A stretch of 64,000 bases of DNA from Mangifera indica (taxonomy: Eukaryota; Streptophyta; Magnoliopsida; Sapindales; Anacardiaceae): the NCBI RefSeq assembly GCF_011075055.1, contig NC_058145.1, positions 5,861,228-5,925,227 of the forward strand, written 5' to 3'. The notes below the pieces were generated by a model. It was not told the origin of the DNA. It searched no databases and saw nothing but the letters and a program-made list of their open reading frames with translations. The stretch's first letter is position 1, and every line of letters starts with the position of its first letter. The position numbers and the translations under genes are program-made. Shown here one piece after another: positions 9,411 through 23,200 of this stretch.

Positions 9411-9598
9411 CTATTTCTTACTACTCCAAGATTTGTCACCTTTTTGGAGTAAGAAAGCATAGTCATAAGTTGATTTGTATTGGTCCAAATAACCATCCCA
9501 ACCAACATCTGAATATCCAACGATAAGCAAATTCGATCCTTGATAGCATAAACAATAATCTATAATGTTTCAAATATCTTAATATCTTTTTGACAACC

Positions 9599-10014
9599 TT
9601 AAGTGTTCCTTTCCAAGATTCGATTGATATTGACAAACCAGACGGTGAAGCAAATATCGAGGTCAGTACACATCATAACATGCATAAGATTTCCAACCAT
9701 ATTTGAATAAGGTACTAAGGACATTTCATTGTTTTTGTTTTGAGTTTTTCGACACAAGTCTTGACACAGCAAGTTGCCTTTGGACACAAAATTATCTACG
9801 AGTTTGCAATTCATCATGTTGAATCATTCTAGAATCTTTTGGATATAATGCTCTTGTGACGAGCCAAAAGTTTCTTAAAATGATCCCTTTTGATTTTAAT
9901 CCCTGAAATATAATCTGCTTCACCGATATCCTTCATGTCAAAATTTATGGATAACCAATTTTTAATGATCATCGCATACTCCAAATCACTCCCAACTATC
10001 AGTACATCATCCAT
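9599..10014 (-). pseudogene. Copia reverse transcriptase fragment
   Basis: Two adjacent open pieces carry the MDDVLIVGSD motif (from the YVDD catalytic box) near 10010 and the later PYSNMVGNLMHVMMCTDLDI motif near 9700. The first part of RT (WSLVDF, KPVRNKWILKIKYKADD) is visible further up at about 10270-10400 in broken frames. Copia RT is recognised clearly but it is not functional. Confidence 0.75.
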
Positions 10015-10949
10015 ATAAAGGGATAGAATTACAAACTTGTTATCGGATCTTTTACATAGACATAATGGTCGTGTTCTAACTTATTAAAATTACAAGACAA
10101 TATAGTCTTATGAAATTTTAAGTACTATTGTCTTGATGATAGTTTCAGGCTATATATTAATCTTTGTAGATCTATTTATCAAGTTTTCCATTAAGGAAAG
10201 TTATCTTGACGTTTATTTGATGCAGTTCTAGATCCAAATGTGCTACTACAACTAGAAGGCAAGTTTTGTCACAAGGGGAACTTTGTCTTTGTCTATTTAG
10301 TCATCCGCCTTATATTTAATTTTGAGAATCCATTTATTCCTAACGGGTTTTTGACCTACCGAAAAGTCTACCAAACTCCAAACTTAGTTAATTTCCATAG
10401 ATTTCATTTCTTCCTCCAATGCTGCTTGTCATCTTTCCTTGTTATAGGATGATAGAGCTTTTTTATCTTTAGGAAAAGCAATTATTAAAACTTCGCTTTT
10501 AATTCCAAAACGTTGTTTAGGGATTCGAGGACGGTCACTCTTATGCAATTAAGGATCTTTTCTCCCACAAACCATAATAGATTAGAGCTCAATCTCATTG
10601 CTCCTACTATCTAGAACAGGTAAGGGCATTGTCTCTAGTAACACAACTGATAGTTGTTAAGATTTATTTTCTTTATATTCCTCTTCTGTCTCATACAGAT
10701 GAAGACTTTTATCAATGTCACCCCTTTTAGGAAAGTCGTCTTTTATGAATGTCGCATCTTTGGATTCTATTTCTATCATTCTTCTATCAAAGTCTTCCTT
10801 TATGAACACGTACCTTTTGGAGTGTTCTAAGTATCTTATAAAGTTACATTTTTTCTTCTTGGTCCCAATTTTTTTAATTTATGGAATGTGTCATAAATGT
10901 ATATAATTAACCCCTAGGGTCACATCATATTTAAGTCAGGTTTTCTACC

Positions 10950-11450
10950 TTTCTATAACTCATAAGGAGTGGAAGTTACTCACTTAGTGGGAACTCAGTT
11001 AAGTATAATGCATCTCCCTAATACGAAATTGGAAAATTCACTTGCACCATCATAAACCTTGCCATTTTTAACAAAGTTAGGTTCCTTTTCTCTACTATAC
11101 GTTTTGTTGGGAAGTTCTTGGAATTGTCAATTGCCGCAAAAATCCTTTGTTTAACTGATTTTCAACCTTATTTAAATAATGTCTAAAATAATCTACTGTT
11201 TCTGACTTATGGGAGATCAAATAAATATGACCAAAATGTGAATAATCATCTATGAAAGTGATGAAATAGAATGCACCTTTTCTAGCTCCAACATTAATAG
11301 GACTACAAATATATGAGTGTAGAAGTTGTAAGGAAGCTCAACTCTAACAACTTTGCCAAAAAGCTTTCTTGTAGTTTTTCCTACTAAGCAATGTTCACAA
11401 ATAGACATATCTCATTTTATGATAAGTCTTAATAAGCCTTTACGGGCCAG
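10950..11450 (-). pseudogene. Copia integrase remnant
   Basis: Reading the minus strand by eye gives pieces such as MSICEHCLVGKTTRK, which is the end of the copia integrase zinc-binding part, followed by FVKNGKVYDGASEF-like and TPYELWKGRKP-type core and tail pieces in shifted frames. Boundaries are approximate. Confidence 0.5.
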
Positions 11451-11989
11451 TTTATTCATTTTATCTTAGTCAATGTGCCTTAATTTAGTATGTTATTTAT
11501 TTGCATCCACATCTAGACTACTAAGAGTTGAAAATAACAAAAAACTAATAAAATTATTATAATTACATAATAAAGTGTCTAGCACCATCAAACCTTCAAA
11601 CGGAAATCCAAATCTATAAAATACAGTACCATAATAAATTTTAACCAAGTTTTGAGAGAAAAATAAACTGTATCCTAACTTTAATATGAAACAATTATAA
11701 AGACTAAATTTCGTCGAATTTCTAGAGCATACAAGACTTTATGTAGGTATAAGGTTTGACCACCACGAAAAGCCAATTTACATGTTTCTATCCCTTTTAC
11801 TTTTACTTTCGTATTATTACCCATATAAATTCATCAGGTTTCCTTCGATATTCAACGAAATTCCATGAAAGCTTCTCTATCATGAGCTACATGGTCCGTG
11901 GCTCATAACTATATTGTCCACATAAGATAGAATTCAATTAATAAAATGGCACTAGAAACATAAATCTCACAATTTAAGACAAGATAAGG

Positions 11990-12735
11990 GAATACCTTCT
12001 TTGGTTTTGTGCACTCACGGGCGAAGTGACCCTTGTTTCCATAGTTGTAATAGGTTGGATTGGTCTTAGCTCTTTTCCCAGTGCGCTTGCCTCTTTTGCA
12101 CTTGAACTACTTGTTTTTATTCACTAGTCCTTGGACGATCTCTTTTCCTTTTCTAGACTTTTGCCATTTTCGCTAGTAGTTAAAAAATTGTTTAAAATTG
12201 GACTCAACAATATATGCATAGGCACAGGGCCTTAGACTGAACTTGTTATTCATCAGTCAGGTCATGCTAGCCTTCTTCAACTCAGTTATCATGTTCGATA
12301 TTTCTCTTAAATGTTACTTCATCAACTTATTAAGAACTTTCTTGTATGTATCAAACTTGATGATCAACTACCTAAACTTGGAGATGGTAGTCCCTCCAAA
12401 CTTCTCCACTAATGCCACCCATATGGCACTTGCTATTTTAAATTGCTCATATTGATAAGCATTGTCATCATTCATTGATTTGATAAGAATTCCTTTAGTA
12501 GTTGAATCTTTCTTTTTCCATGTGTTGTAAGTGTCCATGTCACGCTTATGTTGGACATTGTTAAGATTCTGACCCTCAACTAGTTGGGGCTCTGCCATGA
12601 CTTGATTGATAGCCTCTAAGGTAACTTGTTCATTTAGGATATAATGTATTCTCATTCTTTAGATCTTATAATTGTCCCCATTCAATCTTTCTCCCTTATT
12701 CAAATTGGCAATAATATTTTTTGAAGTCATCATAT
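11990..12735 (-). pseudogene. Copia gag remnant with mutated zinc knuckle
   Basis: The gag N-terminus (NLNKGERLNGDNYKI) starts near 12733 and hits a stop where a W is expected. A 95-residue open piece then follows at 12368-12655 (IHYILNEQVTLEAINQ, KFGGTT). The zinc knuckle near 12010-12055 reads YYNYGNKGHFAREC, so the first two Cys of the C-X2-C-X4-H-X4-C motif have become Tyr. This is a dead gene. Confidence 0.65.
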
Positions 12736-15299
12736 GTATAACTACAGAGATATGCATTAAAATTAAAAATATTTCACATAAGACATAGAGTAAAAAATTC
12801 ACTATGTTCCCAACACAAATGTTCAATATTTTAAAAATTAATTCAATTGCACCAAGGTATATTTTAGATGAGAATTATTAAATTCCACCAATCTTAAAAT
12901 TCTCAATAAAAGTCAAGATAATATATTGAATCAACAAATAGTTCAATATATTCATAATTCAAAATGAAGTTCCATACAAAATATTACTAATATGAAAAAA
13001 TATATACATGAAATTCAAAACATTTCAATGACTAGGACTAACTTCTGAACAATCCTTTGCCTAAAATTTGAATGATTTAAAACAAGGCATCTTAGCAATT
13101 AGCCATTTTTCACATTTATAAGGTGTTGATCTCCATTAATCAGATTGAGAGAAGACATTTTCTTTATCCTTAACTATATTAGGAGTTATTTTATCCATGA
13201 TAAAGTTCTTACATTGTTTGCGATAGCCAACATGCCTTGCACTTCATTGATTTAGGAAAATGGAAAGAGTTTTTTATTTTCTTATGTTCAGTACAATTTT
13301 CCATTCTTTAATGAGTTGTAGTTCATCCACACATTGCCAATAATTTTTGAATTTCTTGTCTTGGACAAGATTTGGGATTATAGTATTCTAATGATCTAGC
13401 AATGACATTAGTAGTCCATATATCTCTCTATTTTGGTTAATTTTATGCCTCTACCTTTTAAATTATAATATCTCTTATTCATGACACTATGGTGTTTGAA
13501 GAAATTCTGCTATGGATTCATCTCATAGTTGATATAGTGGTCCTTAGTCAACATGTTGACCCTATATATTTACAACAAATGGATAATAATAAATTATACA
13601 TGCATAACTATACAAACAACATATATTCACATGTTTAGCAATGTACAATTCAAAACCATGTTTTGACCTTATAAGTGTTTGATTCATGCAAAAACAGGTT
13701 GTACAACTCTTGCACGAGATAGGACCAATAAGATCCAAGTCTACACAATGATTTGAGCCTATATAAGCTGCCATGCATCTATAGAAAGCTTGCATATGCT
13801 CTCACGCACTAAAAAATAGCATCACATGCCGTCATGTGCCAAAGCAGGGTCTTCATGCACTAGAGAAAATCCTCACAGCTATCACGTGCTAGTGCTTGAC
13901 TTTTTCCGATGCTAGTAAAAGTTTGACTATTGATCAGTTAAACATTGACCATTGAGGGTTATCTAACCCATGGGTTAAGATCCAGGTTGGGTCACCTAAT
14001 TGACTAGGTGGGTTAACCTATTAACCAACGAGTTGGATAATCAAGTTTTCCTAATTTGATTATAACTATGACTATTTAAGAACCCTAGAATTTTACCGGA
14101 GAAATTAGCTATCTTTCAGCGAATGAATGATGTTGATATAATAGGGCTTTTGAAGCACATGACATGACGAATCAAATGGATGCAATTTCTGGTCCTAGCA
14201 TCATTGAAATCTAATAAATTCGGGGTAGGAATGTCATGGTTTTTATAAGTTAACATGTGCTTAAGAAATTCAATAATTTAACTTGTTTTTTATGCATTTT
14301 TTAAGCACAAATCATACATTAGGAAAACTTTGACTATTTGTGATCTCTCTTTCAACTCTAAACACCATGATTGTCAACAAACAGTCCACTATTATTAGTT
14401 TGATTTAACTCCTTTATGCATTTGACCCATAAGCTCTCTTTATCGAGCTGGTAGTGTCTGAATTCAAGATGAATCTAGACACAAACCAAGATTAGCCTCT
14501 AACAAAACCTCATAACCACTTGGACAACAGAGTGTCAATATATATCTTTTAAGCTTTTACAATATCGCAATTACATACAATTTAATCTTTTCGTCAACCA
14601 ATATCTCTCAATGCTGAGATATATAAATGCATCTATCTTAGTGGTTCCTTGATATGAACTGACACACATCAATGACTAACACAAATTAGACTATAACTTC
14701 ATCTTACTATGGCCACAACTTCAAGCAGTCATAAATGTCATTTAGTATTCTCATGTGAGATATCTTCTCCTATACTTAAGAGTGACAAATCTTTTATCAA
14801 TCAACCATAGCCTCCATGTATCTCATGATATGGCTGATTACTAGTTTATAGTTACCCCAATTACAATGGCATGTTAGATGGCGTTAAACCATATCGATCT
14901 TTAAGTTAAAAGATAACATGTACCTGTAATGTTCAATGGATTTATTCTATAGATATTGGAGCAACCATCCATATAAATTTCCTTTGGTTTAGTTAATCTG
15001 ATGAATATGTCTACAATATGTACCCATGTGTTGCACTAAACTATCTACAACAATATTGACACATGAGAACTATTACCACTTTTGATGGGGTCATTCAACA
15101 CTATGATAATGCCATCATCATTGCACATGCCTTATTTATTGCATGATGTTTCTAGAATAACCATTTAATATATACATAAGGTTCTTACAATCACTTATCT
15201 AATCCTCTTGTCACAGTTCTATCATTTTAAAGGTATTTATTTGTATGATTATATAAATCACAACATATGAATTGAACAACAATAGATCATTTTATTAAT
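12736..15299. other. AT-rich non-coding stretch
   Basis: No gene is supported. The 14.4-15.3 kb part has wording typical of old copia LTRs, and a TATA-like CTATTTAAG lies at about 14065. Nothing could be bounded by terminal repeats or target duplications. Confidence 0.3.
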
Positions 15300-15339
15300 A
15301 ATTAATATAAAATTATATCCACAAATGCCAAATTCAGTT

Positions 15340-16195
15340 GGCTTTAGGGCATCTACCCTTACAACTCTAGCCCTAGTCTCTTTACTATGCAACTAGCAAT
15401 AAAACAATATGTAGCACTAAGGTCAATCAATATATACAAATGATAAGAATGAAAGATTAACTGGCCCGTGGTTGGTGCTATTGGGGTTATGCAATGTCAG
15501 GCAAAGTGGTTGGCTTGCTTACATCTATAACATGCCTTTTGACCAATATGGTAGTCTCTAACATGTCTCTGCCCATATTTGTGGCAAATAGGGGGTTCAT
15601 CACGCCTCAACTGATCCTTTCTCCTCTGTTTCTTACCCCTCTAGTTCTTTTTGTTTCTAGGTGGGAAGTACTTTTTGCCTTTGGAATCTTTACTACCCCC
15701 AGCTTAGTTGCAACCTTTTCGACTATCACCTAAACTCATTTCATCTTGTCTATAAGATAAGGCTACTGATACTGGTTAATCTAGTATCTTTTTCTTTTTT
15801 GTCATCCTCTACCTTATGGCCTCTGACCTCAAAGCTCTACCTCAAGGTCTCTGATAAAAATCTAGAATGATTATCTCCCATCAAGACATCTTTAAGGATG
15901 TCTGACTTAAATCTTTTTAAGAAAATCTCCAACTTTCCCCTATCTAAACTGTCTACTCCTACAACATATTTAGCTAAAGAATTGAACCTAGTAGAGAACT
16001 CCTTGACTGTCACACTGTCTTGTCTCAGGTGGAGAAACTTTTGGGTCTTCATATAGAGGATGTCTGTAGATAGGTTCTCTCTTTCATAAACTCATTTGAA
16101 ATCTATCCAAGTCATCTGACACTTGGTGAGTCCCACATAGCATTTGCTACCATACCTTTGAATCATTTTTCAATAGAAGACTAGTATACTGAATC
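15340..16195 (-). pseudogene. Old Ty3/gypsy gag remnant, 3' part
   Basis: The minus strand holds broken gag of a different, older gypsy lineage. The segment near the Gypsy-2 boundary reads QYTSLLLKND and MLCGTHQVSD, then comes the 71-residue open piece at 15837-16052 (FLHLRQDSVTVKEFSTRFNSLAKYV), which is the retrotransposon gag core. Near 15490-15600 a zinc-knuckle region follows (ICHKYGQRH, ACYRCKQANHFA) and ends in a stop. A short ARVVRVDALKPTEFG-like piece lies near 15350. The 5' part of the same gag is at 28868-29050, beyond Gypsy-2. Tekay-like assignment is a guess. Confidence 0.65.
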
Positions 16196-17186
16196 TGGTG
16201 CATATCCATCAAGACAATGCAACAATTCACAAACTCAAATCTGGAAATTAATGTTCATATGGCACAGCAGCACTTTGTCTTCCAATTTAACCAATCAAAT
16301 GACCTCCAAAACATACAAAGTATAGATCATTGGAAAGGGTTTTCAAAGAGCTTTCTAATGGTATATTATAGCAATCACAACTCAACCAACAAGGCATTCA
16401 AAACTTGTTTCAAAGTTTGATGACAAAATCTGAAAATGGCAAAATCACACACTGTGAAGTATCCAGACAAACAACACACATTCATACTTTGGATTTCAAG
16501 GGTAACAAGAAAGTTAACCAAGGCATAAAGGAAATTTCCACCAACCTTGGGGTCTTCCACCACCAATTTTTCCTCCAAGATGAATTGGATAAAGGAAAAA
16601 GCAACTAAAGAAAAGCTACAAAGCTTTACTTGAATATTTCATTATCAAAGAAGTCTAGCCTTTACAAGTGAAAATCCACTTTCATATACAAGAGCAAGTG
16701 GTGGCAAAAATTGGGCATTAATTTGACATGGAAGTTTTTCCCTTCATTTAAGCTTAACCATTCATTCAATACTAAGGTCATACCATATTAATTGAAGAAA
16801 ACAACAAAAGGGAACAACTTTTCCCTAAAAGGTGGAACTATGTCCACCAACTAAAGTTACTTGCTTCCCTTTTAGTTGCAATCCAACTAAATGGGCTTCA
16901 TGGTATCTTGGGCTCCATTTAAGTGATGGAGGGCTGCCTCATCTACTTGGGCTTCAAGTGGGCTTGTAGTTGGCTTCTTGGACTCATTTAAGTTTCCATT
17001 TCATTAAGGCCTTGGATGCAAGTAATGAGATTGCACCTAAAAGTAAAGTTGGGCCAAGATGGAAAAAACAATGAATCTTTGGGCTTGCATGGAGCTAATT
17101 CTTCATTCTCAATGGTGGCTTGAGCCAAATAGAGATTTGATAAAGACTTGGAAGCTAGGGTTGGAGAGGTAGCCGAAAATACATCA
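16196..17186 (-). repeat. Gypsy-2 3' LTR (left)
   Basis: It starts TGGTGCATATCC and ends AAAATACATCA on the plus strand, 991 bp, matching 27877-28867 in length and nearly in sequence. On the minus strand the LTR reads TGATGT...GCACCA. The last codons of the polyprotein lie inside it. Confidence 0.93.
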
Positions 17187-18319
17187 TCCCCCCCGGGTTG
17201 GGAAGGACTTGCCCTCAAGTCCTTAAGGTGCCTATCCTCTATGTATGGCGAAAGATCTCCAATGTTGAAGGTGGCCAAGACTCCTCCCATTTCATCCGAA
17301 AGATTCACCTTGTATGCATTGTCATTCACCCTCTCAAGCACTTCAAATGGTCCATCAGCCCTTGGAGCTAGCTTACTCCTCTTTTTGCTTGGAAATCTCT
17401 CTTTTCTCAAATGCACCCAAACCAAGTCACCCGGTTTGAAAATGGATGGCTTCCTATGCTTGTTGATCTTCCTCTTGTGAGCTTCATTGGCCTTCATGAT
17501 TTGACATTTGATGGTTTCATGGAGCTTCTTCATGGCAGCAGCTTTCTCCTTGGCATCCTTGTGAACTTGCACATCAAGAGGTAAGGAAGTTAGATCCAAA
17601 GGAGTTAAGGGATTAAGGCCATAGACTACCTCAAACGGAGAGTGATCAGTTGTTGCGCTTAGACTCCTATTGTAGGAAAATTCAGCTTGAGCAATCTTCA
17701 AGTCCCAATCCCTTAAGTGCTTGTTAACCAAAGTCCTCAAGATTGTTCCCAAAGTCCTATTAGTTACTTCGGTTTGACCATCGGTTTGAGGGTGATGAGA
17801 GGTGCTAAACATGAGCTTGGTTCCCATTTTGCTCCATAATGTCCTCCAAAAGTGGCTCAAGAACTTGGTGTCTCGATCTGAAACTATAGTTCTTGGAATT
17901 CCATGTAGCTTCACCACTTCCTTGAAGAACAATTCAGCCACCTTGCTAGCATCTTCAGTCTTGGAACAAGGGATGAAGTGGGCCAATTTAGAGAATCTAT
18001 CTACTACTACCATTATAGCATCCTTTCCCCTTTGAGTTCTTGGAAGAGCCACAATAAAATCCATGCTAAGATCCTCCCATGGCTGCTCCGGAATAGGTAA
18101 AGGCATGTAAGGACCAGGTTTGAAATGAGACTTGGACCTTTGACATGTGCCACACCTTGCAATAATGGCTTGGACGTCACTCACCATCTTAGGCCAATAG
18201 AAATGCTCTTTAAGCATGTCTAAGGTCTTATTTATGCCAAAATGACATGCTAATCCACCACCATGTGTCTCCCTAATGAGAAGTTCCCTAAAAGAGCTCT
18301 TAGGGATGCATAATTTAGC
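16988..18319 (-). pseudogene. Gypsy-2 integrase region
   Basis: The open frame at 16988-18217 encodes 409 residues of integrase with SMDFIVALPRT, IVSDRDTKF and DGQTEVTN carrying D, D and E. The CGTCQ part of the zinc-binding region is also present. The frame continues upstream to a nonsense codon at 18320-18322, where Gypsy-3 has a GGA glycine codon. The tail runs through the PGGDDVFSAT region into the 3' LTR. It cannot be translated from gag-pol because of upstream stops. Confidence 0.85.
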
Positions 18320-19849
18320 TCATTTGAAAAGAAAACCATCATGGACAAAATAGTCTTCATATGCCCCTCTAGAACACTTCTTCATGATCTCCCAAAGCTT
18401 ATCATCTTCATTGTAATATTGTCTCATAAGCTGGAAACCTAGAACTCTTGCATTAAGAATGGACAACAAGTAATGCCTTCTTGAAAGAGCATCGGCAACT
18501 ACATTGGAAGAACCTTGTTTATATGCTGAAACAAAGGAGAAAGACTGAAGGAATTCCACCCATTTAGCATGCCTTGAACTTATCTTATGTTGGCTACTAA
18601 GAAACTTCAAGGCTTGGTGATCGGAATGAAGCACAAATTGTTTAGGCCTTCGGTAATGACTCCAATGATCAAGGGCTCTAACAATTGCATAGAATTCTTT
18701 GTCATAGGTGGAGTATCTTCTCTTGGACTCATTGAGCTTCTCACTAAAGTAAGCAATGGGCCTTTTGGCTTGAGTTAGGACTGCCCCAATGCCAACTCCA
18801 CTTGCATCGCATTCCACTTCAAATACCTTATCAAAATCAGGTAGAGCAAGTATGGGGGCTTCACATAACTTCTTTTTAACCTCTTCAAATGCTTTGGAGG
18901 CTGCCGTGGACCATTCAAACCCATTTTTCTTCATACATTCAGTGATGGGAGCCATGAGAGTGCTAAAATTAGGTACAAAACGCCTCTAAAAAGAAGCAAG
19001 GCCGTGGAAGCTCCTAACTTCAGTGAGAGTCTTTGGTTGGGGCCAAGTTTTAATGGCATCTACCTTGGATTGATCTACTTGAATGCCATCCTTAGAAACT
19101 ACATATCCAAGGAACACAACTTGGTCTACAAAGAATTCACACTTCTCTTCTTTTTGCATATAACTTATTTTTCCTCAACACATCAAAAACACTTCTCAAA
19201 TGCAAGACATGATCATCAAGAGTTTTGCTATATACTAATATGTCATCAAAATAAACAACAAATGCACCAATGTAAGGTTTGAGTACCTCATTCATAAGCC
19301 TCATGAAAGTGCTTGGAGCATTTGAAAGGCCAAAGGGCATAACCAACCATTCATATAAGCCTCCCTTAGTCTTGAAGGTTGTCTTCCATTCATCTCCTTC
19401 TTTCATTCTTATTTGATGGTAGCCACTCCTTAGATCAATTTTGGAGAAGACACAAGCACCATGTAACTCATCAAGCATATCATCAAGTCTAGGGATGGGA
19501 TATCTATACTTGATGGTTATATTGTTAATGGCTCTACTATCCACACACATCCTATATGAGCCATCTTTCTTAGGAACAAGTTGGGTTGGAACGGAACATG
19601 GACTCATGCTAGGCTTTACAAAGCCCTTTTCAATCAATTCTTCCACTTGCCTTTGCAACTCTTTAGTCTCCATGGGATTGCATCTATAGGCTGGCTTATT
19701 AGGCAATGGTGCACCTGGAACCAAGTCAATTTGATGCTCAATGCCTCTTAAAGGAGGGAGGCCGGATGAAAGCTCTAATGGGAACACATCTTCAAATTCA
19801 GCCAAGAGAGATTGAACTAAGGGATAGGCTTCTTTCTTCTCATGTTTGA
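18320..19849 (-). pseudogene. Gypsy-2 reverse transcriptase / RNase H region, cut by LINE-3
   Basis: RNase H is visible in 18320-18955 ([32 protein letters not shown]). The RT is at 19137-19849 ([37 protein letters not shown]). Compared with Gypsy-3 there is a nonsense codon at 18986-18988 (Tyr to stop), one extra T near 19150 that shifts the frame, and loss of one codon before YFDD. The upstream end is cut by the LINE-3 insertion at 19850-19858. The rest of the frame resumes at 24146. Confidence 0.85.
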
Positions 19850-19858
19850 GCTCCCCTT
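19850..19858. repeat. Target-site duplication of LINE-3, left copy
   Basis: GCTCCCCTT is repeated at 24137-24145. Gypsy-3 has a single copy at the same place in its frame. Confidence 0.9.
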
Positions 19859-19921
19859 TTTTTTTTTTTTGGTAAGTAATTAATGATTTTATACCAAAGA
19901 GAAAAATGTACAAATGGCTTA

Positions 19922-19980
19922 TCTAGGACAAAGCCCCTAGATTAAGCCTAAAACAAGCATACCTAGGACAAGCCCCTAGG
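19922..19980 (-). other. Pair of stem-loops in LINE-3 3' UTR
   Basis: At 19922-19941 the arms TCTAGG/CCTAGA flank an 8-base loop. At 19962-19980 the arms CCTAGG/CCTAGG flank a 7-base loop. Both stems are perfect. They match the pair in LINE-1 in position and loop sequence although the coding regions differ considerably. Confidence 0.6.
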
Positions 19981-20252
19981 TTATGCCGAAACAACATGCA
20001 ACACAAGAAAGCACAAATAAAATTACAAAGAGAATCAAAGCTACTACTCAAGTGCAAATGCACTTTATGGAACAAATGGTGTTCATGGCACCAAAGCTAC
20101 AAAACAAAACGAATTCACTAAGAAGGAAGACAAATGCACGGCTAAGGTGAGCAAACCAACCGAAACTACAAGCCATACAAGGATTCACACAAGTATAAAC
20201 TAGAAACAAGAAACACAATACACAACACTTCCAATATCCGGACTTCAAAGAG

Positions 20253-23200
20253 TTAACAAAATATAGATCTTGGCAAGTCCCATATCAATGCAATGGAGTC
20301 ATTTATGCATGAACTTGGAATTTTTGATAAGGACGAAGTTCTAGCCTTCACACAATCCTTGATGGCGGCAATGATCCTCTCTTTTGGAGATTTGCTCCTA
20401 CCAAAGAAGACATGGTTGCGTTCACCCCAAATGTGGTATAAAGTGGCACCAAAGCAAAGCTTACAAATGATGTGTAGTAGATTATCTCCCTTCCATTTAT
20501 TTGCATAATAAGGAACAAGAGTGCCCCACGGATAGGGGGGATTATCAAACCGGCAAAGATTAGCAAAATGATTCCAAATTGCGGCAGAATAGGGGCATAG
20601 GAAAAAGAGATGATCCATGCTTTCTGGAGCCAAATTGCAAAGACCACACACATTGTTTGGAATGATGCCGAGGTTATGTAGTTTATCCTTGGTCTTCATA
20701 CCACCCTTGATACCCATCCATGCAATGAAAGAGTGCCTAGGGAAATGTCTTTTGAACCAAATGATACTATACCACGACACTTTTGATTTGGATTCCCTAA
20801 TGCTATTCCAAGCCGATTTGATGGAGAATTGACCATTGGTGCTTGGTTTCCACCATAGGATATCATCACCATAAGAGGGAGGAGGCATAACGGTATTTTT
20901 TATTTCCAAAAGAGTTGTAGAATTTGTCAATGGCCATTTCCATGCTTCTTCCTCAATAACCTCCTTGACTTTACAATGCAACGGAAGCCTTGAGTCATAA
21001 ACCACCCTAGGACCATATTTGTCAATGAGGGGTCCTAAAGGGTGCCAATTGTCATGCCAAAGATGAGTATTCTGCCCATTTCCTACAATTATTTGGATTT
21101 TTCCTTTAAGGCTTTCCCTAAGCAAAAGCAATTTCCTCCAAACCCAAGAACAATTGCCACTTGGTTTAACCTCCCAAAAGCTTTTGTTTCTAAGGTGATT
21201 ATCATTGATCCAATCGGCCCATAAGGATGTTCCAGCATTTTGAAAGAGTTTCCATATATGCTTCATCATTGCAGCCTTGTTCCAAGATTTGCTTTTCATA
21301 ATGCCCAATCCTCCTTCCTCTTTTGGAAGACAAATATCATCCCAAGCAACTTTTGCCTTCTTGCTACAGGATATGTCTCCACTCCAAAGGAAATTTCTAA
21401 GGTAGCCATCAATTACCTTATGAACTTTTGCGGGAAGGATGAATGTTGAAGACCAATATACTTGGATGCTAAAGAGAATAGCTTTTATAAGAATAAGTCT
21501 TCCAACATAAGAAAGGAACTTACTTTTCCAAGATGAGATCCTAGCCACAATCTTGTCAATGAGGGGTTTGCAATAATCAACCCTTAGTTTAGAAGAAATC
21601 ATAGGGACACCAAGGTATTTAAAAGGAAGAGGGCCAAACTCAATGCCAAGGATTGATTTAAGGTGTTCCGCTTCAGCATTATTGACTTCGGAAAGGTAGA
21701 TATTGCTCTTGGACAAATTTGATTTAAGCCCGGACCAAGAATGGAAGCAATCTAATACCTCTTTTATAAGAGATATGGAATATACATCCGCCCTACAAAA
21801 AATCATGAGGTCATCCGCAAAACACAAGTGAGTGATATTATTCTTCTTGCACTTCCAATGATGGCTAAATTGAGCATTCTCCTTTAGGTCACTAAGCATG
21901 CAAGAGAGCACCTCCATGGCAATGACAAAAAGGTGAGGAGAGAGAGGATCTCTTTGCCTTAAACCTCTAGCACTTTTGAAGAAGCCAACAAGTTCACCAT
22001 TTAGGCCCATCGAAAACATAGGACTAGTGATGCACATCCTTATCCAAGTTATGAATGTTTGCGGCATATCAATGGAATCAAGGGCAGCAAGCAAGAAATC
22101 CCAATTTAGTGTGTCATAAGCTTTCATAATATCAATCTTAATGGCACATTTCTTTTCATGAGTGTCCTTATGGTAGCTATGCATAAGCTCTTGGCATAAA
22201 AGGATGTTTTCACCAATGCTACGGCCTCCCACAAAGGCACCTTGAGCTTTGTTAATGAATTGCGGAAGAATGACCTTTAGGCGGTTTGCCATGATTTTAG
22301 TGATGCATTTGTACAAAGTATTGCAGCAAGCAATAGGCCTGAAATCCTTGCAAAGAGTAGGATTAGAAACTTTAGGAACAAGTGCAAGAATGGTACAATT
22401 TACCTCTTTTAAAAGGTGGCTCGTTTTGAAGAAGTGCTTGATGGCCTTTATAACATCATCACCAATAATGTTCCATGCTGTCTTGAAAAAACTTGCACCA
22501 TATCCATCCGGACCCGGGGCCTTGTTATTATCCATGGCAAAAATGGTTTCTTTGATTTCCTCCGCTGAAATTTCTTTTATGAGCATTTCTTTTTCCTCAT
22601 TTCTAAGCCAGAATTTGACTACCTTTTTGAGCTGCTCAAGGTTCACATTTGAATGCTCCCTTACATTTAGGACAGATTCGAAATGATCCACAAATTCCTC
22701 CTTTACCTCCTCCATGCCATAAACAAAAGTTCCATTCTCCCTTTGGATCCCATAGATTGAGTTCCTATTTCTTCTGCCTTTGATGCTTTTGAAAAAGAAT
22801 TTTGTGTTTTGATCACCTTCCTTGAGCCAATGAACTCTTGATTTTTGTCTAGCCAAAGATTCCTCAGCTAAAGCAAGGGATCTATAGGATTCTAAACTTA
22901 TTTTTTCCTCACGAGCAAGATCCTCGTCCAAGGGGCTTATCCGGAGAAGTTCTTGGACATTTTCAAGTTGCCTTCTAGCTTCTAACACTCTTTCGGAGAT
23001 GTGGCCAAAATGCTCCTTATTGAACTTTTTTAACTCAACTTTCAACTTTTTAAGCTTGCTTGTCACAATGAACATGGGGCTGCCTTGTGCTTCTTGGTTC
23101 CAAACTTTGGCAACAACATTGAGAAAGTTTTCATGATGTGTCCACATATTGTAGAATTTAAAAGGAACTTTCCTACAATCTTCTATGGTACCAACTCTCA

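Larger units (their letters stand above)
9060..12735 (-). mobile_element. Decayed Ty1/copia element (internal region)
   Basis: Fragments of copia gag, integrase, RT and RNase H lie in the correct order on the minus strand, broken by many stops and frameshifts. The gag start motif is near 12733, and the 3' end of pol reads VTDLLTKPILRD near 9110, the usual copia C-terminus. LTRs, primer site and target duplication were not found, so the outer limits are those of recognisable coding sequence. The copy is old and inactive. Confidence 0.8.
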
